DNA of 19,500 nucleotides from CAYMAZ01 sp964428185 (lineage in GTDB: Bacteria > Bacteroidota > Bacteroidia > Bacteroidales > DTU049), in the NCBI GenBank assembly GCA_964428185.1, contig CAYRXH010000046.1, positions 1 through 19,500 on the forward strand. The letters are read 5' to 3'. The translations under genes and the position numbers were made by a program. Of this stretch, positions 6,841 to 14,998 are shown one piece after another. Position 1 is the stretch's first letter; the number at the start of each line of letters is the position of its first letter. Below the pieces are notes generated by a model that worked only from the letters and a program-made list of their open reading frames with translations, did no database searches and was not told the DNA's origin.

Positions 6841-8565
6841 ATGAGTTTTTTAATAGAAGTTAATAATACCAGTATAGAAGCCAGAAAAGGTGAAACTATT
6901 CTCGATGCGCTGAACAGAAGTGGCATCAAAGTGCCTACGCTCTGTCATCTGAAAGGGAAATTCCCCTCAGGATCGTGTAGAATGTGTGTTGTGGAAAATG
7001 TTAAAACAAATAAACTTGTAACATCTTGTTCAACTCCGGTTGAAGAAGGTATGAAAATCCTCACCAATTCGCCGAGAGTGACAGAGTCAAGAAAAACAAT
7101 AGTGGAACTGTTGCTGTCAAATCATCCTGATGATTGTTTATATTGTGTAAGAAATAAGAACTGTGAACTACAGGATCTTTCAGAGGTTCTGAATGTCAGA
7201 GAGAGAAGAATACGTGGGCCGAAGAATCACAATCATTTAGACAGGGCAAGCGCAAGTATTGTCAGAGATCCTGATAAATGTATTCTTTGCGGACGATGCG
7301 TCAGAGTTTGTGAAGAAGTGATGGGTGTAGCATGTATTGATTTTATTAACAGGGGGAGTAATTCAGTTATCGGTGTTGCATTCAGAGAGTCACTCAATAC
7401 TTCAAGTTGTGTCAATTGTGGGCAATGTATTATGGTTTGCCCCACTGGCGCACTGTCTGAAAAGAGTCACCTGACAGAACTTCTTTCCATGCTTGCTGAT
7501 CCCTCAAAAACAGTAGTTGTTCAGTATGCTCCATCTATTTCTGTTTCGCTGGCAGAAGAATTTAATATGGAGGCAGGCAAGGATATTAATGGAATAATGA
7601 ACGCAGCACTTAGAAAAGTGGGTGCAGACTTTGTGTTTGATACAACCTTTGCCGCTGACCTGACCATTATGGAGGAGGCTTCAGAGTTAATACAGCGAAT
7701 AACTAACAGTGGCACTCTGCCAATGTTCACAAGTTGTTGCCCGGGATGGGTTAAGTTTACCGAAGAATTTTATCCTGAGATGTTGCCTCATCTGTCGTCG
7801 TGTAAATCTCCTCAGCAAATGATGGGTGCCATCATTAAATCGTACTGGGCTGAAAAAACAGGAAAAAAACCCGAGGATATTTATTCGGTATCTGTCATGC
7901 CGTGCACTGCAAAGAAATTTGAAGCTCAGCGGGAAGAGATGACAAATATGGGTATATCTGATGTGGATGCAGTTCTTACAACCCGTGAATTGCGTCAATT
8001 AATAAGAATGTTTGGAGTGGACATGTACAATATTCAGCCTGAAACAACAGATTCACCTTTGGGGTTCCGCAGTTCAGCCGGAAAGCTCTTTGGAGCAAGC
8101 GGGGGAGTGATGGAAGCAGCCATCAGAACAGCCTACAATATGATAACAGGTGAAGAATTGATTCAATTTAAAATTCAGGCACTCAGAGGATTGGAAGGCA
8201 CAAAAGAGGCAGAGATTAAGATCAATGATTTTCTTGTCCGGGTTGCAGTTGTTCACGGTCTTGCCAATGCCCGACAACTGATTGAACTGATAAAAAGCGG
8301 AGAAAAGTCCTATCATTTTATTGAAGTGATGTCTTGTCCCTGTGGATGCATCAATGGTGGCGGACAACGTATCGGAGCTTCTGAAGAATCAGTATTAGCA
8401 AGAATGAAAGCAATTTACGATATTGATGACAAGGAAACAATTAAGGTGTCACACAAAAATCCAGAAATTCTACAACTGTACATTGAATACTTAAAAAAGC
8501 CACTTGATCATCTGAGTCACAGATTGCTGCACACACAATATTCAAAGAGGGATGTCATGCTATAA
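6841..8565 (+). CDS. hydA: [FeFe] hydrogenase catalytic subunit HydA
   Basis: HydA makes or oxidises H2 at the H-cluster. Its 574 residues hold a [2Fe-2S] domain (C35, C46, C49, C63), a His-Cys [4Fe-4S] site (H95, C99, C102, C108), a 2[4Fe-4S] ferredoxin domain (C147/150/153/157 and C190/193/196/200), the H-domain with TSCCPGW (C299, C300), MPCTAKKFE (C355) and EVMSCPCGCINGGGQ (C499, C503), and a small-subunit-like tail ending near LLHTQY. By established knowledge of the Clostridium pasteurianum enzyme CpI, also 574 residues, the cubane ligands are C300, C355, C499 and C503, and protons pass through C299, E279, S319, E282 and R286; all are present here at the same numbers. The L3 motif has an extra cysteine, C501, where Gly is usual. 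It is expected to be active once matured by HydEFG. Confidence 0.97.
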   Translation: MSFLIEVNNTSIEARKGETILDALNRSGIKVPTLCHLKGKFPSGSCRMCVVENVKTNKLVTSCSTPVEEGMKILTNSPRVTESRKTIVELLLSNHPDDCLYCVRNKNCELQDLSEVLNVRERRIRGPKNHNHLDRASASIVRDPDKCILCGRCVRVCEEVMGVACIDFINRGSNSVIGVAFRESLNTSSCVNCGQCIMVCPTGALSEKSHLTELLSMLADPSKTVVVQYAPSISVSLAEEFNMEAGKDINGIMNAALRKVGADFVFDTTFAADLTIMEEASELIQRITNSGTLPMFTSCCPGWVKFTEEFYPEMLPHLSSCKSPQQMMGAIIKSYWAEKTGKKPEDIYSVSVMPCTAKKFEAQREEMTNMGISDVDAVLTTRELRQLIRMFGVDMYNIQPETTDSPLGFRSSAGKLFGASGGVMEAAIRTAYNMITGEELIQFKIQALRGLEGTKEAEIKINDFLVRVAVVHGLANARQLIELIKSGEKSYHFIEVMSCPCGCINGGGQRIGASEESVLARMKAIYDIDDKETIKVSHKNPEILQLYIEYLKKPLDHLSHRLLHTQYSKRDVML

Positions 8566-8580
8566 AAATGAGTAAAGAAA

Positions 8581-8587
8581 AAGGAGG
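8581..8587 (+). promoter_or_regulatory. Unusually strong ribosome binding site
   Basis: AAGGAGG lies 5 bases before the ATG at 8593. The other genes in this window lack such a match, as is typical of Bacteroidota, so this gene stands out. The site decides the start and argues against a 15-codon frame beginning at 8568. Confidence 0.7.
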
Positions 8588-8592
8588 ATGCA

Positions 8593-10578
8593 ATGGGGCA
8601 CGCCAAGCTAAATAAACTGGTATTCACTGTAAAGGATCAATGCAGAGTTTGCTATACTTGTGTACGCGAATGTCCCGTAAAGGCGATTAAGATTATTAAC
8701 GGACAGGCTGAAGTGATAAGTGAAAGATGCATTGGATGCGGCAATTGCGTTTCAGTGTGCAGTCAACATGCCAAGGTCGTTCTGGATCTCAGGACAGAGG
8801 TCGAACAGCTTCTGGCAGTGAAAAGCATGCAGGTAATAGCGCTTCTTGCTCCAAGTTTTCCTGCCGAGTTTACTGAATTTGAAGATTGCCGGATGGTGAT
8901 TGGAATGCTTCGTAAGCTTGGATTTGACAGGGTATTTGATGTTGCATTCGGTGCTGATCTTGTTGCTGCCAGATACAAACAACTGCTCGAAGAAAACTCG
9001 GAAAAAACTTTCATTTCTTCAGACTGTCCTGCAATTGTTTTTTACATAGAGCATTTTTGCCCTGAACTTGTTGATCGCATTGCCCCAATTGCTTCTCCAA
9101 TGGTTGCCACAGCCCGTCTTGTAAAACATGTTTATGGACAGAATGTGAAAACAGTATTTATCGGACCTTGTGTTGCAAAAAAAGCTGAGTCAGATGAAGT
9201 TGATAACGTACTTACATTTAAAGAACTGAGAGAGTTATTTCAGCAGTATTCAGTGTATCCTGATGCTTCTGATGTTTCTGATTTTGACGGACCGGCTTCC
9301 GACATGGGTGCGGTGTTTCCTGTGAGCAGAGGCCTTTCACAAAACCTTAAGGCATGTGATGATATTGCATTCGGAAGTGTCATTGTTAATTCAGGAAGAC
9401 ATAATTTTAAAGAGGCCATCAGAGAGTTTGAGAATGGTGAAATTTCCAGCTATAATCTGGAACTCCTGTGTTGTGACGGGTGTATTCAGGGGCCGGGAAT
9501 GACCGATAAAAATAAAATCTTTTTCAAAAGATCACGGGTAAGCCGTTATGTGAAAGAAAAAATGAAAAATCAGGATATGAATCTCTGGCATCAAAACATG
9601 AACAAGTATGAACACCTTGACCTTTCTCAAACTTTTTCTGTGCTGGACAGAAGAACAGTGGACCCTGACACTGACAAGGTTACAGAAGTGCTGAAGAAAA
9701 TGGGAAAGGAAAAAAATGAAGACTTTCTCAACTGCGGAGCTTGTGGATATGATTCCTGTTATGAACATGCTGTGGCTGTGGTTCAGGGATATGCAGAATC
9801 TGAAATGTGTTTGCCGTTTGCCATCGAAAAGCTTCATGTTTCTGTTCAAGAGCTCAATGATTCGAATGAAAAACTGAAAAATACCAAACTTGCATTGAAA
9901 CATTCTGAGAAACTGGCAAATATGGGTCAGATTTCAGCAGGAATTGCCCATGAACTGAACAACCCTTTAGGAGTTATTACAATGTACAGCAATATTGTGC
10001 TTGATGAAATGAAACATGAGGATCCGCTCAGAAAGGATATACAGCTTATTGTTGAACAGGCTGACAGATGTAAAAATATTGTTGGCGGCTTGTTGAATTT
10101 TGCAAGAAAAAACAAGATTAAAGTAACAGAAGTAGATATTGTTGAATTTGTCAAGCATAGTCTGAGTTCTGTTGTAATCCCCGAAAATGTGAAGACAGCG
10201 GTTCATTCAGGGATGTCAGACCCCTGGGTAATGCTTGACCCTGATCAGATGATTCAGGTGTTCACAAATCTTGAAAAGAATGCTGTTGAAGCAATGCCTT
10301 ATGGCGGTGAATTGAATATATATTTGAACGGAGACAGCAAGAATGTGGAAATCAGAATTGCTGATTCGGGAACAGGAATTTCTGAAGAACACATGGATAA
10401 ATTATTTACTCCCTTTTTTACGACAAAGGAAATTGGCAAGGGAACAGGACTTGGATTGCCTCTGGTATATGGAATTATAAAAATGCACAGTGGAAAAATT
10501 GAAGTCAAATCCAATTCTGATCCCAAAAAAGGAAAAACAGGAACAGAATTTAAAATTACATTACCTAAGATCATTTAA
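8593..10578 (+). CDS. Hydrogenase-derived sensor histidine kinase (HsfB-like H-cluster domain, Fe-S, HisKA, HATPase)
   Basis: This 661-residue protein has no membrane segment and is probably cytosolic. In order it carries a 2[4Fe-4S] ferredoxin domain (C17/20/23/27 and C46/49/52/56), an [FeFe]-hydrogenase large-subunit-like domain (about 65-340), a further Fe-S motif, CGACGYDSC (C381, C384, C389, then C406), a short coiled coil (about 411-445) and a kinase: H453 in AGIAHELNNPLG, N-box LEKNAVEA, DSGTGIS and GTGLGLP. In the hydrogenase domain C145, C193, C293 and C297 match the four cubane ligands of HydA. The proton-relay Cys is Asp (D144), Met in MPC is Gly, and the acidic proton-path residues are lost. 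It therefore probably senses H2 or redox state rather than producing H2. It lies directly behind hydA, followed by two receiver genes 15-20 bp and 3 bp apart. Whether an H-cluster is bound is unknown. Confidence 0.9.
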   Translation: MGHAKLNKLVFTVKDQCRVCYTCVRECPVKAIKIINGQAEVISERCIGCGNCVSVCSQHAKVVLDLRTEVEQLLAVKSMQVIALLAPSFPAEFTEFEDCRMVIGMLRKLGFDRVFDVAFGADLVAARYKQLLEENSEKTFISSDCPAIVFYIEHFCPELVDRIAPIASPMVATARLVKHVYGQNVKTVFIGPCVAKKAESDEVDNVLTFKELRELFQQYSVYPDASDVSDFDGPASDMGAVFPVSRGLSQNLKACDDIAFGSVIVNSGRHNFKEAIREFENGEISSYNLELLCCDGCIQGPGMTDKNKIFFKRSRVSRYVKEKMKNQDMNLWHQNMNKYEHLDLSQTFSVLDRRTVDPDTDKVTEVLKKMGKEKNEDFLNCGACGYDSCYEHAVAVVQGYAESEMCLPFAIEKLHVSVQELNDSNEKLKNTKLALKHSEKLANMGQISAGIAHELNNPLGVITMYSNIVLDEMKHEDPLRKDIQLIVEQADRCKNIVGGLLNFARKNKIKVTEVDIVEFVKHSLSSVVIPENVKTAVHSGMSDPWVMLDPDQMIQVFTNLEKNAVEAMPYGGELNIYLNGDSKNVEIRIADSGTGISEEHMDKLFTPFFTTKEIGKGTGLGLPLVYGIIKMHSGKIEVKSNSDPKKGKTGTEFKITLPKII

Positions 10579-10593
10579 AAAAAATATTTGGTT

Positions 10594-10995
10594 ATGAAAA
10601 CAACAGATAAAAAAACGATTTTCCTGGTGGACGACGATATAGATATCATCTATCAGATGACTACTATGCTGGAAAATATGGATTACAATGTGGTAAGTGC
10701 AGTTGGACAAAAAGAAGCTGAAGCAATGATGAATACAATGAGCCGTCCTGATCTGGCAATTCTTGACCTGATGATGGAGAACAAGGATAGTGGGTTTATT
10801 CTCAGTCATCGTTTGAAGAACAGATTTCCGGGAATACAGGTGATTATAGCAACTGCATTGACAGCCGAAACAGGGATGATGTTTAGTCTTGAAGACAGGG
10901 ATGATAAAAACTGGATACAGGCCGACCTGTATCTTGAGAAAGGGATCAGACCAGATCAACTCCAACGGGAGATTCATAAACTTTTAAAAATATGA
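10594..10995 (+). CDS. Second small stand-alone receiver
   Basis: The preferred ATG gives 133 residues; an in-frame TTG at 10588 would add two. It is a single receiver domain with D13-D14-D15 (FLVDDDID), phosphoacceptor D58 in LAILDLMM and K116 in YLEKGIRP. It resembles the receiver that opens the operon (same DDDID start and LAILDxMM), and it too has extra residues between beta-4 (VIIATALT) and beta-5, although fewer. There is no output domain. Placed between the hydrogenase-like kinase and the receiver-kinase fusion, it is a likely phosphate acceptor or carrier between them. The two small receivers may be diverged duplicates; the partner assignment rests on position only. Confidence 0.87.
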   Translation: MKTTDKKTIFLVDDDIDIIYQMTTMLENMDYNVVSAVGQKEAEAMMNTMSRPDLAILDLMMENKDSGFILSHRLKNRFPGIQVIIATALTAETGMMFSLEDRDDKNWIQADLYLEKGIRPDQLQREIHKLLKI

Positions 10996-10998
10996 GCC

Positions 10999-12120
10999 AT
11001 GAGCACACTAAAACTACTGGTAGTGGATGATGAACCGGGCATCAGAGCTGGTGCAGTCAGGGTGCTGAGAGATTTCTCAGTTGGATATCCCTTTATGGAT
11101 GAAGATTTCACATTTGAAATTCTTGAAGCTGAATCCGGAGAAGCAGCAATTGATATAATTGAATCAAAAAAGGTGGATATTGTGCTTCTGGATAATAAAC
11201 TTCCCGGAATGGATGGTATCGATGTTCTGGAATATATCAAGGAGAAGGAATTTGATATTTCAGTCATGATGATTACTTCATACGCCTCACTTGAACTTGC
11301 AATAAAAGCAACCAATAACGGAGCATTCAATTTTGTTCCCAAACCATTTACCCCTCAGGAACTGAAGACATCAGTTGAAAATATCACAAAAAATTTTTTT
11401 CTGAAAAGGATGACAAGACAGATGAAAGAAGAAGGAAAACAAATCAGGTTTCAGTTTCTTTCTGTTCTCTCACATGAATTGAAGTCACCCATCAATGCAA
11501 TTGAAGGGTATCTGAATATGATGAAAGAAAAACAGATTGGTGACAAAATTGACGATTATGCTGAAATGATTGAGAGATCAGTAGAAAGGATAAAAGGAAT
11601 GCGCAATCTGATCTTCGATTTACTGGATTTTACAAAAATAGAATCAGGTAAAAAAAATAGGGATATCAAAAATAATGATCTCCGTGATATTGTGAAAAAT
11701 GTGATTGATAGTATTTCTCCGCTTGCAATACAGAAAAATGTATCAATTCAATTTATTTCAGAGGAATCAGCTGAACTTCTTTGTGACAGGAATGAAATGG
11801 AAATAATTGCGAACAATCTTATCTCCAATGCCGTCAAGTATAATGTGGAAAATGGAAAAGTTACCATTACACTTAGGAAGCAGAACGGCATGATTACTCT
11901 GATAGTACAGGATACCGGAATTGGGATGAGTGATGATGAAATGAAACTGTTATTTCAGGATTTTGTGAGAATTAAGAACAGCAAAACAAAACACGTTACT
12001 GGAAGTGGTCTCGGATTGTCGATAGCAAAAAAAATGACTGAGCTTTACGGTGGTTCAATACAACTTGAAAGCAAACCCGATATGGGAAGTACATTTACAG
12101 TTCTGATCCCACCAGCATAG
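10999..12120 (+). CDS. Receiver-histidine kinase fusion
   Basis: This 373-residue soluble protein has a receiver at 1-130 (D10-D11, phosphoacceptor D65 in IVLLDNKLPGMDG, lysine K115 in FVPKPF), a short helical linker, then HisKA with H159 in FLSVLSHELKSP and a HATPase domain with NNLISNAVKYN, DTGIGMS and GSGLGLSIAKK. It has no PAS, GAF or membrane sensor domain, so its input is most simply the phosphorylation state of its own receiver. That makes it a candidate second kinase of a relay whose first kinase is the hydrogenase-like protein two genes upstream. It starts 3 bp after the preceding receiver gene and ends 15 bases before a region containing a strong terminator, so it is the last gene of the operon. 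No target is encoded in the same unit. Confidence 0.9.
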   Translation: MSTLKLLVVDDEPGIRAGAVRVLRDFSVGYPFMDEDFTFEILEAESGEAAIDIIESKKVDIVLLDNKLPGMDGIDVLEYIKEKEFDISVMMITSYASLELAIKATNNGAFNFVPKPFTPQELKTSVENITKNFFLKRMTRQMKEEGKQIRFQFLSVLSHELKSPINAIEGYLNMMKEKQIGDKIDDYAEMIERSVERIKGMRNLIFDLLDFTKIESGKKNRDIKNNDLRDIVKNVIDSISPLAIQKNVSIQFISEESAELLCDRNEMEIIANNLISNAVKYNVENGKVTITLRKQNGMITLIVQDTGIGMSDDEMKLLFQDFVRIKNSKTKHVTGSGLGLSIAKKMTELYGGSIQLESKPDMGSTFTVLIPPA

Positions 12121-12149
12121 GTTTTCTCATAACCATATATATTCCCTTT

Positions 12150-12180
12150 GCCCCGTTTGTAAATCAGCGGGGCTTTTTTT
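12150..12180 (+). terminator. Rho-independent terminator of the hydrogenase operon
   Basis: GCCCCG (12150-12155) pairs with CGGGGC (12168-12173) across a 12-base loop, followed by seven T at 12174-12180. It separates the hydrogenase operon from the membrane kinase unit. Confidence 0.88.
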
Positions 12181-12194
12181 ATACAAAAAAGTCT

Positions 12195-12225
12195 GTTGCT
12201 GCAAAACTCTTTTTTTGTAATTTTA
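12195..12225 (+). promoter_or_regulatory. Candidate promoter of the membrane kinase-regulator pair
   Basis: GTTG (12195-12198), a 19-bp spacer and TAATTTTA (12218-12225) approximate the Bacteroidota TTTG-N19-TAnnTTTG promoter. It directly follows the terminator and would start RNA about 15 bases before the ATG at 12248. The 11-mer TGTAATTTTAC at 12216-12226 is shared with 3764-3774. Confidence 0.5.
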
Positions 12226-12227
12226 CT

Positions 12228-12238
12228 AATCGAATCAG
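12228..12238 (+). promoter_or_regulatory. Shared leader element, degenerate copy 2
   Basis: AATCGAATCAG differs by one base from the AATCAAATCAG found upstream of the hydrogenase operon (3790-3800) and of hydG (18763-18773). It lies 9 bases before the kinase ATG. Confidence 0.35.
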
Positions 12239-12247
12239 AGATCCTCA

Positions 12248-14335
12248 ATGAAAAAAATCAGATTACCAGCACGTATCAGACTTTTTATTCCTGTTAGTTT
12301 GACTATCACGCTGGTTGTGGTTTTTATGACAATCTGGTTTGTCAAATCATCATTGAAGAACTACAATCTGTTGCTTGAGAAACACCTTACTCTTGAGGTT
12401 AAGACAATTGGACAAATGTTTTCAAGAGAAGCAGGACTGAAACAAATGAATGTTGAAAAAAATCTGAATGTTGCCCGGGCAGTTTTTCAGTCCGGAGATT
12501 TCAAAACCGGAAAACAATTGCCCTTGAGTCAGGTTGAAAATCAGGAAACGGGATCTGTTCATGATGTGATGCTGAACGAATGGTATTTCAATGGCCGTGA
12601 GCTAATCTATGATACTCTTCTTGTTGACAGTCTTCAGGGGTTATTCGGAGGAACCGTGACCATTTTTCAGAGAATTGACAGTGGATTTGTCCGTATTTCA
12701 ACCAATGTGCTTAAAAAGAACGGACAAAGGGCAGTTGGAACATTTATCCCGAATAATTCAGTGGTGGCTGATAAAATTCTTTCTGGCAGCAGTTATTTAG
12801 GAAGAGCCTATGTGGTTGATGACTGGTATACTACGGCGTATGAGCCTATCATCCATAAGGATAGTATTGTCGGAATGATATACGTTGGTGATAAAGAAAA
12901 GGATCTTAAAGAACTGGAAGACATTCTGAACAGTCTGAAGGTTGGAAGTACAGGATACCCTTTTGTTTTTGATAATCAAGGCTATATACTGATTCATCCT
13001 CACAGAAAGGGAGAAAACTGGGGTGATAGCCTGCTCTTTCAGAGAATCCGGGAGAAGACGAACGGAATTATTGAGTATGATTTGGATGGGAGAAAAAAAA
13101 TAATGGCTTATTTGTATTTTGAGCCTTTTGACTTTTATATTGCGGCAGCTGTCTTTTATGATGATGAAATCTTCGATCTGAAGCGGGATGCAATTATCGG
13201 TGCAAGTATCACAGCTTTGTTTGCTATCATTTTTCTTGTGGGGTTTCTGTATTATTTTACCAGTGAACGCCTGTCACAGTTTGTTTCAGAAATTCAGCAA
13301 TCGAAACGAAAATTGGTTAAGGTGAGTCGGGCTCTTGAAGAATCTGAAGAACGTTTCAGAAAACTGTTTGACAGTACCGGAGATGATATTTTTGTCACTG
13401 ATATTGAAGAAAATATCGTAGAAGTTAACCATGCTGCCTGTGAATCACTGGGCTATACTCGTGAAGAGTTGCTTGCCATGAAGATTTCTGAAATTAAATC
13501 TCCAAAATACCGTGACTTTGTTTCTGAAAACAGGAAAATCATTTACGAAAAAGGGAGTCATCATTTTGAATCCGAACATGTGACAAAAAACGGACATCTC
13601 CTTCAGGTTGAATTTACAAGTCGTCTGGTGAGTTATGGGAACGAAAAACTTATTCTAAGCATTGTTCGCAATATCTCTGAAAGGCGTGAACTGGAACGCC
13701 AGATTCTAAGTGCTGTGATCAGAGGAGAGGAACGGGAAAGACAACGCTTTGCAAGGGAAATGCATGATGGATTGGGTCCTTTGCTTTCAACAATAAAACT
13801 GTATGTGAATGAACTGGATTCAACCGGACTCAGTTCTAAGGAAAGAAAAGATATTGTTTCACAAAGTAATGAATTGATTGATGAAGCTGTTCACTCAACA
13901 CGGACAATTTCAAATAATCTGATGCCTACAGTGATTCACTCATACGGACTTGTTAAGGCTGTTCAGGCTTTTTGTGAAAAAGTGAATAAAACCAAACAAC
14001 TGAACATCAGGTTTGAAACCGAGAATATACATACAAGACTTGATAGCAACCTAGAACTGATTTTATTCAGAGTAATCAGTGAACTTATAAACAATACAAT
14101 GAAGCATGCTAAAGCTCAGAATGTATATATTCTCCTGATTCAACATATTGATAAACTGAGTTTGTATTTCAAAGATGATGGCGTTGGCTTTATAGTTGAT
14201 GAGATCATACAGACTGATAACAAAGGCATGGGCCTAAAGAATATCATAAGCAGGGTTAAATCAATCAATGGAACATATTATTTCAGCAGTAAACCCGGTG
14301 AAGGTTTTACCATTAAGATTGAAATAAACAATTAA
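12248..14335 (+). CDS. Membrane Cache-PAS sensor histidine kinase (NarX/DesK type)
   Basis: This 695-residue protein has a first membrane segment at about 9-31, a large extracytoplasmic region (32-310) resembling Cache sensor domains (AYVVDDWYTTAYEPI, GMIYVGDKEKDL, GSTGYPFVFDNQGYILIHPH), a second membrane segment at about 314-338, a PAS domain at about 365-480 (ERFRKLFDSTGDDIFVTD to VRNISERREL), and a HisKA_3 kinase with H506 in REMHDGLGPLLS. The ATPase half has ELINNTMKHAKA, DDGVGF and GMGLKNI. Cache domains usually bind small extracellular molecules such as carboxylates or amino acids; the ligand cannot be told here. The HisKA_3 class pairs with NarL-type regulators, and one is encoded 10 bp downstream. 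Its place between the hydrogenase and maturation operons suggests that it tunes H2 metabolism to an outside signal. Confidence 0.92.
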   Translation: MKKIRLPARIRLFIPVSLTITLVVVFMTIWFVKSSLKNYNLLLEKHLTLEVKTIGQMFSREAGLKQMNVEKNLNVARAVFQSGDFKTGKQLPLSQVENQETGSVHDVMLNEWYFNGRELIYDTLLVDSLQGLFGGTVTIFQRIDSGFVRISTNVLKKNGQRAVGTFIPNNSVVADKILSGSSYLGRAYVVDDWYTTAYEPIIHKDSIVGMIYVGDKEKDLKELEDILNSLKVGSTGYPFVFDNQGYILIHPHRKGENWGDSLLFQRIREKTNGIIEYDLDGRKKIMAYLYFEPFDFYIAAAVFYDDEIFDLKRDAIIGASITALFAIIFLVGFLYYFTSERLSQFVSEIQQSKRKLVKVSRALEESEERFRKLFDSTGDDIFVTDIEENIVEVNHAACESLGYTREELLAMKISEIKSPKYRDFVSENRKIIYEKGSHHFESEHVTKNGHLLQVEFTSRLVSYGNEKLILSIVRNISERRELERQILSAVIRGEERERQRFAREMHDGLGPLLSTIKLYVNELDSTGLSSKERKDIVSQSNELIDEAVHSTRTISNNLMPTVIHSYGLVKAVQAFCEKVNKTKQLNIRFETENIHTRLDSNLELILFRVISELINNTMKHAKAQNVYILLIQHIDKLSLYFKDDGVGFIVDEIIQTDNKGMGLKNIISRVKSINGTYYFSSKPGEGFTIKIEINN

Positions 14336-14345
14336 TTTTGCAAGC

Positions 14346-14993
14346 ATGAATGATAAAATAAAAGTCCTGATTGTTGACGATCACGAAATATTCAGAAATG
14401 GACTGAAGATGGTTCTTGGCAGGTTAAAGTATGTTGAAATTGCCGGAGAAGCTGCCAATGGGAAAGAGTTTGTTGACATGCTTTCATCAGCAAAACCGGA
14501 TGTTGTACTTCTGGATATTGAAATGCCCGGCCTTAATGGGATTGACGCCGCCAAAGCTGCACTCGTTGTTAACAGTAAACTGAAAATCATTGCACTGACG
14601 ATGTTTGGAGATGATGAATATATCCAGAGTATGCTTGATGCCGGTGCCAAGGGTTTTCTGATGAAAAATATTAACAAGGAAACACTCGATAAAGCAATAC
14701 AGACTGTTTACAATGGCGGAAACTATTATTCAGAAGAGCTTTTTGAGTTTTTTACCCGGCAGTTTTCAAAAGAGAAACAGGGGACGCAGAATGATATTGA
14801 TTTCACACGCAGAGAGAAAGAAATTCTGCAGCTTCTCTGTGAAGGACTCAGTAATAAGGAAATTGCTGATGCTTTGTTTATCAGTGAGCGAACAGTGCTT
14901 GGTCATAAAACAAATCTGATGACCAAAACCAATACGAAAAATTCACTCAGTCTCATGGCATATGCCATTAAAAACAAGTTGGTTGTAATCTGA
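14346..14993 (+). CDS. NarL/LuxR-family response regulator
   Basis: This is a 215-residue two-domain DNA-binding regulator. The receiver has D11-D12, phosphoacceptor D57 in VVLLDIEMPGLNG and lysine in GFLMKNI (the usual following Pro is Asn). The C-terminal domain (about 150-215) is a LuxR-type helix-turn-helix: TRREKEILQLLCEGLSNKEIA, then ISERTVLGHKTNLMTKT. Length and architecture are typical of NarL/FixJ regulators. The gene is 10 bp behind the membrane kinase and is almost certainly its cognate regulator. It is the only protein in the window with a recognisable transcription-factor domain, so it is the natural candidate to act on the hyd promoters. Its stop codon lies 5 bp from the convergent hydE stop, and no terminator fits between them. 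Confidence 0.94.
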   Translation: MNDKIKVLIVDDHEIFRNGLKMVLGRLKYVEIAGEAANGKEFVDMLSSAKPDVVLLDIEMPGLNGIDAAKAALVVNSKLKIIALTMFGDDEYIQSMLDAGAKGFLMKNINKETLDKAIQTVYNGGNYYSEELFEFFTRQFSKEKQGTQNDIDFTRREKEILQLLCEGLSNKEIADALFISERTVLGHKTNLMTKTNTKNSLSLMAYAIKNKLVVI

Positions 14994-14998
14994 TTTTT

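Noticed and set aside
8568..8615. A 15-codon frame starting at 8568 between hydA and the kinase gene.
   Set aside because: The strong AAGGAGG inside it clearly serves the ATG at 8593, and the peptide resembles nothing known.
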